This document shows, one piece after another, positions 1 through 8,830 of a stretch of 29,795 nt of DNA. Numbering within the stretch: position 1 is the first letter of the stretch; each line of letters begins with the position of its first letter. The notes under the pieces were generated by a model that worked only from the letters and a program-made list of their open reading frames with translations, ran no database searches and was not told the origin of the DNA. The stretch is taken from assembly GCA_049999725.1 (NCBI GenBank), contig JBNGIS010035540.1:1-29795 (forward strand), written 5' to 3'. The translations under genes were made by a program, and so were the position numbers. The stretch comes from Haplomitrium mnioides (taxonomy: Eukaryota; Marchantiophyta; Haplomitriopsida; Calobryales).

Positions 1-203
1 TTACTGAAATGACCAAAAACAATCCCCAAAAACTCATGTACTTTTTGTTTTTCAGAGTTTTCCTCGTTTTTTATGTGTTTTGATATGAAAAATCACAATT
101 TTTCCCAAAAATAAAAAAGTTCATGTTTTGAGTAGCTTGTTCTTAGTTCAAAGTAGCGGTTGTTTATTGTTGTTTTTGTGGACAAACTCAATAAAACTCA
201 TTT
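1..203. other. AT-rich sequence, nothing recognised
   Basis: This stretch shows no open frame of interest and no similarity to integrase that I can read in any frame. The recognisable chromovirus integrase starts abruptly near 204, so this is either the decayed upstream part of the same pol gene or unrelated DNA joined to a truncated element. Confidence 0.4.
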
Positions 204-895
204 TACAATAACTCTATCAACAGTTCTACAAAAGCCACACCTTTCTTCTTGATGTACGGTGAGCATCCAACCACGATTTCTAGTCTTCATTCGACATCAC
301 CGCCCACCTCCAATAGTCCAGAAGCTGATGATTTTCTTTATCGTCTACACCATGGCATTCGACGGACGAAGAAAAACCTTGTAGTGGCTCGTAATCGGCA
401 AAAACATATACGGATGCTCATCGTCGGGAGGTGACTTTTGCTGTAGGTGACCAAGTCTGGCTCTCCACTTCCAATCTTCCTTTGCTTCATTCTGGCAAGC
501 TTAGCACTCGCTTTATTGGCCTTTTTTCTATCTCTGCTCATATTGGTGAAGTGGCATATTAGCTAGTTTTACCCTCTCACATGAAGATTCATCCAGTCTT
601 TCATGTCTCTTTATTACGGGCTTTTATTGCTCGTTCTTCCTCTTTTACAAGTACCCAAGACCCCTCTCCACCACCTGAACTTATTGATGGCCATGAAGAG
701 TTTGAGGTGGACCAACTCTTGAAGAAACGTACACGACGTCGTGGTCGTCGTGAGATTGTCGAACATTTGGTTCGTTGGAAAGGTTACCCACTTTATGAAG
801 CTACTTTGGAGCCCTTGGAGAATTTGGCTAACGCATCTACGTTTGTTCAATCTTTTGAGACCTCTCTTCCTTGCAATGAGGACGTTGCTTCTTAA
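204..895 (+). pseudogene. Chromovirus A pol 3' end: integrase C-terminus plus chromodomain
   Basis: This is the end of a Ty3/gypsy polyprotein. Integrase inserts the element into the host genome and the C-terminal chromodomain is thought to guide it to marked chromatin. The frame opens with integrase-like text (YNNSINSST, then PFFLMYGEHP). A +1 shift near 405-412 leads to the GDQVWLS block around 450, a TAG stop lies near 560, and an open segment runs from ATG 581 to TAA 893-895. That segment begins MKIHPVFHVSLLR, the conserved link before the chromodomain, which follows as EFEVDQLL, then HLVRWKGYP, EATLEPLENL and a final SFE. The stop abuts a polypurine tract and an LTR, as expected for the natural 3' end of a chromovirus. 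Protease, RT, RNase H and most of integrase are absent on the left. The frameshift and stop make it inactive. The exact chromovirus clade is not resolved. Confidence 0.88.
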
Positions 896-908
896 AAGAG
901 GGGAGGAT
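894..908 (+). other. Polypurine tract of chromovirus A
   Basis: A purine run (AAAAGAGGGGAGGA) overlaps the pol stop codon and ends one or two bases before the TGTAAC start of the LTR. This is the position and composition of a plus-strand primer for reverse transcription. Confidence 0.8.
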
Positions 909-1004
909 TGTAACGATCACTAACTTTAGTAAGCAACAACTATATCAAGAAAGCCATTACTAAGTTAAAGTATCAAAAAGAGAGTGCTATTATAGAGGAA
1001 GTGA

Positions 1005-1230
1005 CACGTGGCAAGAGAAGAGAAAGTCAACGAATCAAAGTGAGTGCTATTGACACGTGGCAAGAGGAAAAGAAGTCAACGAATTAAAGTGAAAGAAATG
1101 GCACTTTAGAAGAGGATAAAGACACGTGGCAAGCAGAAGATTAAAGCAAATAGAAGGTTCTAAGATAAGGACACATGGCTAAAGAAGAACTAAAGAGAAA
1201 TGGAAGGTTCTAAAGATAAGGACACATGGC
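1005..1230 (+). promoter_or_regulatory. Array of five CACGTGGC / CACATGGC motifs in LTR A
   Basis: CACGTGGC occurs at 1005-1012, 1054-1061 and 1123-1130, and CACATGGC at 1172-1179 and 1223-1230, about 49, 69, 49 and 51 bp apart, each in a degenerate repeat of the type GACACGTGGCAAGAGGA. CACGTGGC contains the plant G-box CACGTG and the ABRE core ACGTGGC, which bZIP factors bind. The array lies 130-350 bp upstream of the LTR TATA box. Binding is inferred, not shown. Confidence 0.6.
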
Positions 1231-1357
1231 AGAAGGAGAATAAAAGTAAAGAGTGGTCCAATCAATGAAAGAGAAAAAAGGTGGTCCAATTAGAAAAGGA
1301 TAGAAAACAAACCAATAGGGTTTTGCCACCCATGTAAGCAAAGTGCTTTTCACTTAG

Positions 1358-1365
1358 TATATAAA
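1358..1365 (+). promoter_or_regulatory. LTR A TATA box
   Basis: TATATAAA in a conserved context (AGTATATAAAGAAGGGAGAG) that is repeated at the matching place in LTR B (8656-8663). Confidence 0.7.
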
Positions 1366-1491
1366 GAAGGGAGAGGGCCTTGTTAGGCAGCTCTTACCTT
1401 GTGGGTTCTTGAAGTTCTTTATGCGCTACTCTTGTATGTGTTATGTTTGTGCTAATTTTTGGTGTGTAATGTATGTGTGTAGAGTTATAGC

Positions 1492-2189
1492 AATGCACTC
1501 GGAACCTTTCAGCGGATGATGATGAACTTCTTCCATGATTACTTGAGAAAATTCCTCGAAATCTTCATCGATGACTTTGTGGTGTACGGAAAGATCTGCA
1601 ACCATGAGTGGGATGTGAGGTTCACTCTCCAACGCTGCTGAGAAACAAGGCTGCAGTTGCATCTAGGGAAGTGCTTCTTCAGAGTGACAAAAGGAATACT
1701 CCTCTGGTACATAATTTCTAGTCGTGGCATTGAGGTCAATCAGGAAAAAGTCAGAATCTTGATGGGGGTGGCATTCTCCACTAGCCTAAAGGAGGCACAA
1801 GGCTTTCTTGGGTGTGTGGGCTACTACCGCAGATTTATCGATCAATTTGCCTTAGTGGCCTTGCTTCTCACCAAGATGACCAAGGGGGGTAGTACCTTTG
1901 AGGCCACCCTCGAGAGATTGGAAAGCTTCCATGAGTTGAAAAGATGATTGGCAAGTGCCCCTATACTCGTTTCCCCCTAGTTGAGGAAAGGAATTCCATG
2001 TCATGATTGATGTGTCAGACTTCTGTATCGGGGCAGTATTAAGCCCAGTGGATAAGAAGAACAGGGACCATCCCATTTACTTTGCCAAGAGGTTGCTGGC
2101 CCTTGTTGAGAAAAAATACTTTGCCACCAATCGGGAGGCCTTGGGGATCATCTATGCATTAAAGAAATTCAAGCATTACTATTAGCCGA
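1492..2189 (+). pseudogene. Gypsy element X: C-terminal RT and truncated RNase H
   Basis: Read from 1492, the frame gives NALGTFQRMMM and then FIDDFVVYG, the RT active-site region with its Asp pair. Next come LHLGKCFF, a segment ending in GFLGCVGYYRRFI (the RT/RNase H connection of gypsy elements) and, after a frameshift near 1985-1992, RNase H text: IDVSDFCIGAVL (first catalytic Asp) and NREALGIIYALKKFKHYY (catalytic Glu). Stops at about 1645, 1945 and 2184 and the shift show decay. RNase H ends early and no integrase follows. The type of text matches the non-chromovirus gypsy RT start at 7739-8224, which breaks off about 35 residues before this piece would begin. The LTR of chromovirus A lies directly upstream. 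Confidence 0.85.
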
Positions 2190-2700
2190 CGAATTGAGGC
2201 ACTAATGAAAAATTGGAGAAATCGAAAGCATCACCGAAGCAGTTCTTTGCTTTTAAAGCAAAGGGATACTCTTGAAGCATCGGGGTATTTCAGATCGGGG
2301 GTAACCAGAAGGGATCGTGCAAGGATCATCAAAATGCAAGAATCAGGGCCAAGACACGGACAAACTGGATACTCACCAAAGGTATTTACACAAGGGTGGA
2401 AGGAGGAGCAAGGTCAACACCATAAGGAAATGGAGGGCCGAGTGAGGAAGATCAAGAGAGCCAAACATGGTCAACGGTTTTGCACCAGAGGAGGGGGACC
2501 TCAGTTAGAGCGAGAGGCTCCATCATTACTTTCAGGACAACAGCCAAGAGCAGTAACAAGAGGAAGACAAGGTGCCACACACGTCAGAAGCAAGGATTGA
2601 GAAGCAAAAAGAGAATGCAAATGACCATCGTAAGCAGTGATGCCACTAGAGAATATCGAGGGGAAGAGTCGGAATCCCCTCCTAAGGAATGCGTGGACGT
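2190..2700 (+). other. Non-coding remnant after the X RNase H
   Basis: Purine-rich sequence without recognisable domains; the open frames across it look like chance. Integrase would be expected here, so it has been deleted or is beyond recognition. A purine run (GAGGAGGGGGA) near 2488-2499 could be an old polypurine tract. An AGGGGA...TCCCCT inverted repeat with a 10-nt loop lies near 2660-2681. Confidence 0.4.
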
Positions 2701-2709
2701 CGCTCTTCA

Positions 2710-3330
2710 AAAATAGGTCAACTTCGGACGCAGCGGTTCCACGGTCATCTTCAGATTCATCACTCTACATAATACTTTAAATCAGTCCGCAGAATACTTT
2801 GGACTCGTCCGTTGGTCAACTTTGGGAACATAGGTCAGCATGGCGGTCCAACTTCCACTTGGAAAGCGGTGGCAGATGGCAGACTTCGGAAATGGATCAA
2901 CTTCATATCAGCCCGCGGTCAACGTTGAATCCAAAGTCCTCAGTGACGGTCCAACTTCCACTTGGAAAGTGGCGGCCGATGGCAGACTTCGAAAAGGGGT
3001 CAACTTTGGATCTGTCCGCAGTCAACTTCAGAAAGGGGTCAACTTCGGATCAGTCCGCAGTCAACTTTGTAAGAGACACTTTGGACCCATCCTTGGGTCA
3101 ACTTCGGATCTAGGGTCCTCAATGACGGTCCAAATCCCACTTGGAAGACGATGGCAGACGACACACTTCAGAAATTGGTCAACCTTTGGAGTTGACTAGC
3201 AGACCTGACCCTCTTCGGACTCACTAGTCTTCGGAACGTGCCTTTTCCAAAAAATGCTTCAGAATGTACTTCGGAATGACTTCTAATCAATCCTCGATCA
3301 ACTTTGGATCAACTTTGGGTCAAACTTCAG
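2710..3330 (+). repeat. Degenerate tandem repeats built on GGTCAACTTYGGA
   Basis: The motif GGTCAACTT(C/T)GGA or close variants recurs at about 2716, 2812, 2997, 3037 and 3095, with GTCAAC variants between them and in 3177-3310. A larger block (GGTCCAACTTCCACTTGGAAAG, then GGCAGATGGCAGACTTCG) occurs from 2845, from 2948 and, more diverged, from 3127. GGTCAA is the complement of TTGACC, the W-box core bound by plant WRKY factors. The block probably belongs to the LTR or 3' untranslated region of element X, but I could not fix its left boundary. Confidence 0.6.
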
Positions 3331-3382
3331 AGTTGACCATCGGGCTTACCTTCTTCAAATTACCTTTTCTGATCTGGGCCAA

Positions 3383-3500
3383 GTTTACCTTTTGCGGATC
3401 TGCACTAAGCTTCTTTGGAGTTTACCTTTTGCATATTAGTGCCGAGCTTCTTTTGGAGTTTACCTTTTTCGGATCTACGCCAAGCTTCTTCAAATCAGCG
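3383..3500 (+). repeat. Three ~38-bp tandem repeats (GTTTACCTTTT...AAGCTTCTT)
   Basis: Units begin at 3383, 3420 and 3458 with GTTTACCTTTT, continue through (C)GGATCT or a variant, and end in (A/G)AGCTTCTT(T)TGGA. Together with the upstream GTCAAC array they form the tandem-repeat-rich non-coding part of element X. Confidence 0.6.
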
Positions 3501-3579
3501 CCAAGAAACAGTAACAATCCAAAATGGCCAAACGGGGGGAAAACAAGTAAGGTTTGGAAAGACACATAGAGGGGGCAAA

Positions 3580-4820
3580 TGTCAATCGCAAGGCGGACAC
3601 ATTGGGATTGAAGTCTTGATCTTGAAACTAATAGTGGAATTAACGAAGTGTGGATGTGTGCCAAGACGTGCATAGATGCATTGTTGCAAACAATGCAAGT
3701 CTAGAGGCTGAGAGGGAGATCGAAGGTGTCATTGAAAATCTTGTGCAGGGTGATGGCGAGGGAAGGGGAACGTGCTCTATGATCCTTTGATTGAAGCAAG
3801 TGAACTTGCGTTCAAGGATCAAAGGAGTAGAGGTGCAGTGGAGGGGCGCCAAGAATCGCTGAGTGGGAGGCTCTAGAGGCTCAGGCAATCCAGGTGAACT
3901 CAATCTGGAGGGTGGACCAACGTTCACAAGTGAATCGATACGCGAAGGAGAAGCAAGTGTGTTCAGTTTGGACTCATGAGTCGAGATTGCGCAAGAGATT
4001 CCGCCCCAGTGACATCAAGAGAGTGTTGATAGTAGCATTTCAAAGGGAGGTCGAAGGTAAGGGGTGGCTGCATTAGTGCTTGTGCATTGTGGAGAAGATC
4101 CAGTCCATGTCTCAGGTGGTGTGTGTCTAGCAATCGTGAGGACTGTCTTCAAAGGGTGGAAGTCAATCAGACCTCTTTTGAGCTTACAGAAGTGAATCCA
4201 AGCCCCTCTATGACGGAGGGTATAAACTAGCTAGTGATGTGTACGTGAGTGGGCAAGCTCAAGTGTGAAGCATCGCGAGGGAGATTCATGTGGTGTTTGG
4301 AGTTGCTCGCCAATGGCGCTCCATGCCTCTATCGAGTAGATAGTGTCAATATGTGTAAAGCTTTGTCATTTATTGTGAATAAGCCTAAGAGGTATTGTAG
4401 AGCAAGAAGAGAGTGCGTTGAAGGGTAGTAAGGGTGTTGGAGTAGCTGGCCCTATGTAAAATTGGCGCAGAAGTTGCATTGAGTTCGTAAGTATAGTCCT
4501 TTATATACTTTTCCCTCTGAAATGGTATAGATGTGAGCAATTGAGAATAGTCTCCGAGCAAGAATGAGTGACCACTAGAAGGACAAGATCTAAATGGGTT
4601 CTATTCGGGTTTGGGGGTGTGCGTGGAGAGAAAGAGTGGACTTTGGATGGTGGGATTGGTGTTAAGTGAACACGTTGTTAAGAAGCTCACGACCATTAGT
4701 GTGTACAAGAGATAAATCGGGGTCTGAGGCCGTCTTATAAAAAGCCCTGTTGAACTGTGTCGTGCCCCTCCCGTCAAAATAAGCTCTTCCTAATCTCAAG
4801 CTGGAAAGAAGGGCGTGACA
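3580..4820 (+). repeat. LTR of element X (3' end supported, 5' end tentative)
   Basis: The right end TGACA at 4816-4820 is supported by two points. TATAAAA at 4736-4742 lies about 80 bp upstream, and a primer-site-like TTGGCACTAGAAGGAGG lies 8 bp downstream. The same order and spacing recur on the - strand at 11282-11370. The candidate left end is TGTCA at 3580, preceded by a purine-rich AGAGGGGGCAA, giving TGTCA/TGACA termini and 1241 bp. However, the - strand relative is about 3.5 kb and carries its GGTCAA repeats inside the LTR, so the real LTR may have reached further left and been cut by a deletion. The interior has no open gene. Confidence 0.5.
3678..3696. other. Perfect 8-bp inverted repeat with 3-nt loop
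   Basis: GCATTGTT-GCA-AACAATGC forms a perfect short hairpin within the presumed X LTR. No function is known to me. Confidence 0.5.
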
Positions 4821-4828
4821 TAGTTTTT

Positions 4829-4845
4829 TGGCACTAGAAGGAGGA
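4829..4845 (+). other. Primer-binding-site-like motif of element X
   Basis: TGGCACTAGAAGGAGGA starts with TGG (complement of a tRNA CCA end) 8 bp after the LTR end. The - strand copy has TGGTGCTAAGAGGG at the same place. I could not assign the primer tRNA. Confidence 0.4.
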
Positions 4846-5026
4846 CACGGGTTCACAAGAACCTGAGACCAACTCGAAACTAGTTTTAGTTCTTGAGAAG
4901 AGTGAAGCTAGGGAGTTTTTTGGTGCTAGAAGGTTCCCTGAATTTGCGGGCGCCGAACAAAAGAGCAAGACAAATGTGGGGGAGAGCATTACGTTGTGGG
5001 TAGAGTTGCCTTTACCTGATGCTATA

Positions 5027-6735
5027 ATGGCTCACTCGGTACCACCTCTAGGACTATGGGGGAGATTTAAGTACAAGTTGTATAATGGACGACCTAAGAA
5101 TGACCCTAATGCATGGCTGGACGATTTGGAGAATGCAGCGTAGGCCAACAGAAAGAGTCACCTAAACTTTGGGTATCATGCCCGGTGTCCTAAAGGGAGA
5201 GGCACAACTGTGGTATAAGGACTTGCCAAATTAGATCAAGAGGGATTGGGAGGCGTTTAAGGTCGTGTTTGTGTGTGAGTTTCGATAGGTTGGAGAGGAG
5301 ACTGAGGCCTTAATTAAGATGAGGCAGCTACGAATGCAAAAAAAAGAATCAGTGAGAAAATTACTACATAGGTTCAAGAAAGTGGCATAGAAGTTGAACC
5401 CCCTAGCCACTGACAAGATGTTGACTTCATGGTTCCTGGCAGCTTTGCCAAAGAATATAGGAACGTGGGTCCGGTAGAGCAACCCCCAGACTTTAGAAGC
5501 TGTGGTGAGTGTTGCCTAGTCCCACATAAGAGCCTCTGTCATGAGCTCAAGGAGGAAGGCACGGATTAAGTACGGATTGGAGGACTCCTTGGATGGGACT
5601 AACAGTGAGGAGGAGTCAAAGGAGAGTTCGGCCTCCACCTCATGAAGTGATGACAAATTAGACACCAACAGTTCTAATGAGGATTGGTCAACCACAAGAA
5701 AGAAGAAACGAAAGGAACAGAAAGGGAGGGATGCCAGAGATCAGAAGGATTGGCGCACTCATCATCAGGAGGGAAAAAAGAAGCAACCAAATAGAACCCC
5801 TGATAAGGAACCCGAGCCAGAATCTTCTGGCAGAGAAGGTGGGAAGTTGAATGAGAAAGTGGAGGAGTTAAGTGCAAAAATGGGGGTCATGCACATACTC
5901 CTCGCAAGAATAAAACCAGAGAGCAAGCCAAGGCCAACCAGACGAGTAGGGGTCTGGTGCGTTATGTGCAAACAGCACGACCACTCTTCTCTAGAGTGCC
6001 TTGTGGAGGCTTATACCATCCACTACGTGAGGGAAGAACCCTCAGAATACATGTACGAGGAGGTTGAGTATGTGTCCAAAGAGGCCCCAGAGACGCTCTA
6101 CCAGGTCAGTGGTGGACCTCGCACAATTCTGAGCAAACCCACAAGGGAAGGGATAGGGCAATCCAACAGTTGGGTGGCTGGTAGGCCTTTTGAACGACCA
6201 TCATGATCTGCTGAATTTATGGTCAGCCAGGTCACATATCCCCGAATTGCCCAGAGCCGCAAAAGCAAAACAATGGGGTGCTCTATGCGCTTTGCTTCCA
6301 ATGTAAGTCCGAGGGGCATGTGGCGATGAATTGCATACTCAACAGAAGACTAGAGTTGGGCTCAAGTGTAGGGGCAAATCCCTACCGGCGGTGAATATGA
6401 TAACGTTGGACTGGGAGCTAGAAGTAAGGGGTGGACAACATGAGGAGGAAGTCGAGTTGCCAGGCTGGGACCCACCCCCATCCGAGGATTGCTATCGGGT
6501 GATGACACTAGCGGAAACCCAAAATCGGAAGAAGGAAAAGCAAAGGAAAGGGCGTGGAGCTGAGAAGGCTAAGGATCCTGAGTCGTTGTCTGATAGCAAC
6601 TCGAATTACCAGAGGGACAACACCAAATGGTTCTACCCAAGGCAACAAGAGGAGGTAAGAAGACAAGTGGAGGCCCTAGATGCTACAGAGGAGAGGAATG
6701 TGGCTAGAGAAACTTGGGAGGAAGTTCGGAGGTAG
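5027..6735 (+). pseudogene. Gypsy element X gag with three zinc knuckles
   Basis: Gag packages the element RNA into virus-like particles. From ATG 5027 (MAHSVPPLG, then KYKLYNGRPKNDPNAWLDDLE), several frames with frequent stops carry capsid-type text, including LWYKDLP and KLLHRFKKV. A charged spacer follows from about 5640 to 5900. Three CCHC knuckles come next. Knuckle 1 (5958-5999) is CVMCKQHDHSSLEC and intact. Knuckle 2 (6209-6250) keeps GQPGHISPNC but has a stop and Tyr in place of its second Cys. Knuckle 3 (6293-6334) is CFQCKSEGHVAMNC and intact. A Glu/Arg/Lys-rich region follows to 6735. At least three frame changes make it a pseudogene. Three knuckles is more than the usual one or two. 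Confidence 0.75.
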
Positions 6736-6799
6736 AAGACCTCAGAGGAGCCTTGGAAGAACAAGGGAGCGGTGGCAGTCCCGATCGAGGAGGCCAAGC

Positions 6800-7738
6800 C
6801 TGTCCCCCTACAACATTCAAGCGGATGTCCAAGATTACCTAGTCATGGCAATGGTGGGGCAGCGGATTAAATACAGTTCGCTATATAGAAGGCAATTGAG
6901 GGAACTATTGATGGGACCAAAGAGGCGGAGGCGCCTCCCCCAGGTGGGCACCACAACCAATCCAAGCCTAGTCTATGAAGACAAGGGTGCCCTAGAAATT
7001 GATATTCAAATCGCAGGTTGTGCATTCTCACTGGTGCTAGTGGATGGAGGAGCAGAGGTCAACATCATGATTGAAGAGACCGCATATAGGTTGGGATTCA
7101 AGGAATTTCAACCCACCGCTTGAATCATGAGACTAGTTGACAGATCGCAGATGAAGTCCCTTAGAGCTCTAATGCAAGTATCTACCACCATCGAAGGTGT
7201 GGAATTCCAATTGAATTATCTGGTGATGTGGTTCGCGCGACCTTCTCCTTTCCCAGTTCTGATTGGAAGATCGTGGTTGTACGGCACCCAAGTCTTGCAC
7301 AACTGGGGAAACTCTACTCTAACATTTAGACCGAAGAGGATGGTGGGCCATTATGGGGCAGTACCCCATGAGAGGGAGACGCAACCTGAGGCAGATTATG
7401 ACATCGAGTGGTTGGAAGACGAAGTTGAAACGAAGTGCCACTACTGGATCCAGTTGGATGACGAGGCACCGGAAGAAAGTCAATTGGAGGAAGTTGAAAT
7501 GGAGGTTGGTCAAATAGATCTTATGAGAGAGGCAATAGCCAGACCCAGTTCAAAAGACAAGGTCAGACTATCAGGAAAGAGGGAGAGGGTGGACCTTGAG
7601 TTAGAAGGGGAGTCAAAGTTCCACCACCAAGGCAGAAGCGAGATGAAGCTAGCCCAAGGAGGAATGCGTTTGGCAACCTTGGAGGGAGAAATTGAGCCGC
7701 ATAGGAGGAACGAAGTAGGGATAGTGAGAGAAGTGTAG
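6800..7738 (+). pseudogene. Gypsy element X protease and linker
   Basis: The aspartic protease matures the polyprotein. One frame (shared by 6680-8041) gives LVLVDGGAEVNIMIEE at about 7033-7080. Its active-site triad reads Asp-Gly-Gly instead of Asp-Ser/Thr-Gly; DGG forms are known in some plant gypsy lineages related to Tat, so this may be ancestral rather than a mutation. A stop at 7121-7123 interrupts it. Then come LIGRSWLYGTQVLHNWGNSTL (end of the protease fold) and an acidic linker to a TAG at 7736. The reading frame is otherwise kept for more than 900 bp, so this part is better preserved than gag. Confidence 0.75.
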
Positions 7739-8224
7739 TATAAGAAGGTTGTCATACCGAAAGGCCGAAAATTCCATGTAGGGGTTGAGTTTCAAATGGC
7801 TCAAGAGAGAGCCTTAGCTCAGACCCTCGTGGACTTCAGCTATATGTTTGCTTCGAGCCATGAAGATCTGATAGGAGTTCCAAGAGAATTGGGAGAGCAT
7901 CGCATCGACCTGGAACCAACAGCGGTACCAGTCAGACAATGTCAGTATCAAATGAATCCTAGATTCTCTCTGCTAGTAAAAGAAGAGATTGACAAACTGT
8001 TGGAGGCAGGGTTTATCTGCCTTGTTTTGAATAGCGAGTAGGTGTCACCGCTTCTAGAAGTGCCGAAGAAAGTTGGTCTGGATGCGAACCAGAAGATTCG
8101 GGTCTGCTAGGATTACCGAAAGCTAAATGAGGCAACCAACAAGGATCATTACCCGTTTCCATATATCGATGGAGTGTTGGATCTCATAACCGGGCAGGAG
8201 ATTTATAGCTTTATAGATGGCTAC
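7739..8224 (+). pseudogene. Gypsy element X: N-terminal reverse transcriptase
   Basis: The frame continues from the protease: VRQCQYQMNPRFSLLVKEEI, DKLLEAGFI, a VPKK block, DYRKLNEATNKDHYPFPYID, and finally EIYSFIDGYC at 8224, where the first catalytic Asp of RT lies in the FIDGY motif. Stops occur at 8039-8041 and 8108-8110. RT is cut exactly where the chromovirus B LTR begins (TG at 8225), so B inserted into this gene. The remaining RT is not found downstream; a matching C-terminal RT part lies upstream at 1492. Text such as YRKLNEAT fits non-chromovirus, Tat-like gypsy elements. Confidence 0.85.
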
Positions 8225-8348
8225 TGTAATCATCGCTAACTTTAGTAAGACATGACAAAAAATAACGTAAGATATAGTGTTAACTATATCTAGAAAGATA
8301 TTACTAAGTTAGATTAGCAAAAAGAGATTGCTATTATAGAAAATTGGA

Positions 8349-8556
8349 CACGTGGCAATAGGAGAGAAAGTCAACGAATTAAAGTGAAAGAGGGAGTCTA
8401 GATAAAGACACATGGCAAGTGGAGAATTAAAGTAAAGAGAAGGTTCTAAAGATAAGAACACGTGGTGGAAGCAGAATTAAAGAGATAAAAATAAAGACAC
8501 GTGGCAGAAGGAGAACTAAGGAGAGATGGAAGGTTTTAAGGATAAGGACATGTGAT
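8349..8556 (+). promoter_or_regulatory. Array of five G-box-like motifs in LTR B
   Basis: CACGTGGC at 8349-8356, CACATGGC at 8409-8416, CACGTGGT at 8459-8466, CACGTGGC at 8498-8505 and CATGTGAT at 8549-8556, spaced 60, 50, 39 and 51 bp, lie upstream of the TATA box. The same motif type and spacing occur in LTR A, although sequence between the motifs differs. Confidence 0.6.
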
Positions 8557-8655
8557 AGAAGGAGAATAGAAGTAAAAGGTGGTCCAATTAGAAGAGGATA
8601 GAAAAGGAACCAATAAGGTTCCTCCACCTATGTAAGAAAGGAGCTTTCTATCAAG

Positions 8656-8663
8656 TATATAAA
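8656..8663 (+). promoter_or_regulatory. LTR B TATA box
   Basis: TATATAAA followed by GAAGGGAGAG, matching the site at 1358-1365 in LTR A. Confidence 0.7.
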
Positions 8664-8774
8664 GAAGGGAGAGTGTCTTGTTTAGCATCTCTTACCTTGT
8701 GAGTTGTTGAAGTCTTTATACGCTTCTCTTGTATGTGTTTGTGCTAACTTGTGCGTATGTAAGTAGTGTTACAA

Positions 8775-8786
8775 TGGTATCAGAGC
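8775..8786 (+). other. Primer binding site for initiator Met-tRNA
   Basis: TGGTATCAGAGC is complementary to the 3' end of plant initiator methionine tRNA and sits one base after the LTR end. It primes minus-strand synthesis. Confidence 0.95.
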
Positions 8787-8791
8787 TTGGT

Positions 8792-8830
8792 CTTCTCTAA
8801 AGAAGTATGGATTACCCCTCTTTAGAGAAG
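8792..8830 (+). other. 12-bp perfect stem-loop just after the primer site
   Basis: CTTCTCTAAAGA (8792-8803) and TCTTTAGAGAAG (8819-8830) are perfect complements around a 15-nt loop. In the element RNA this would be a strong hairpin 5 nt after the primer site, a place where retroelements often keep packaging or dimerisation signals. Function is inferred only. Confidence 0.75.

Larger units (their letters stand above)
909..1492 (+). repeat. 3' LTR of chromovirus A
   Basis: The LTR starts TGTAACGATCACTAAC directly after the polypurine tract and ends near ...TTATAGCA. It aligns along its length, by eye, with the 5' LTR at 8225-8773: shared CTAACTTTAGTAAG start, ATTACTAAGTTA, GTCAACGAAT, GGTGGTCCAATTAGAA, a TATATAAAG box at 1358-1366 and TCTTACCTTGTG downstream. 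The two LTRs differ by many substitutions and indels, so they are unlikely to be a recent pair from one element. The right edge is uncertain by a few bases because the flanking gypsy RT sequence resumes at about 1492. Confidence 0.85.
8225..8773 (+). repeat. 5' LTR of chromovirus B
   Basis: The LTR starts TGTAATCATCGCTAAC and ends GTGTTACA one base before the initiator-Met primer site, giving a firm 549-bp length. It is homologous to LTR A (909-1492), with a TATA box at 8656-8663 and the shared downstream block TCTTACCTTGTGAG. The left junction cuts the RT gene of element X after FIDGYC. Confidence 0.92.

Noticed and set aside
1482-1500. Target-site duplication shared by LTR A (right flank) and LTR B (left flank)
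   Set aside because: The flanks after 1492 (ATGCA) and before 8225 (GCTAC) do not match; the partners that would form true pairs lie outside the view.
2205-2716. Open frames of 131 and 78 codons with Arg/Gln-rich text
   Set aside because: Low-complexity purine-rich sequence; no match to integrase or any other domain I know.
4662-4856. Small - strand gene in the X LTR
   Set aside because: Overlaps the LTR end and TATA box on the other strand; no domain.
7033-7080. DGG in place of DSG/DTG in the X protease as an inactivating mutation
   Set aside because: DGG-type active sites occur in related plant gypsy lineages, so it may be the normal form.
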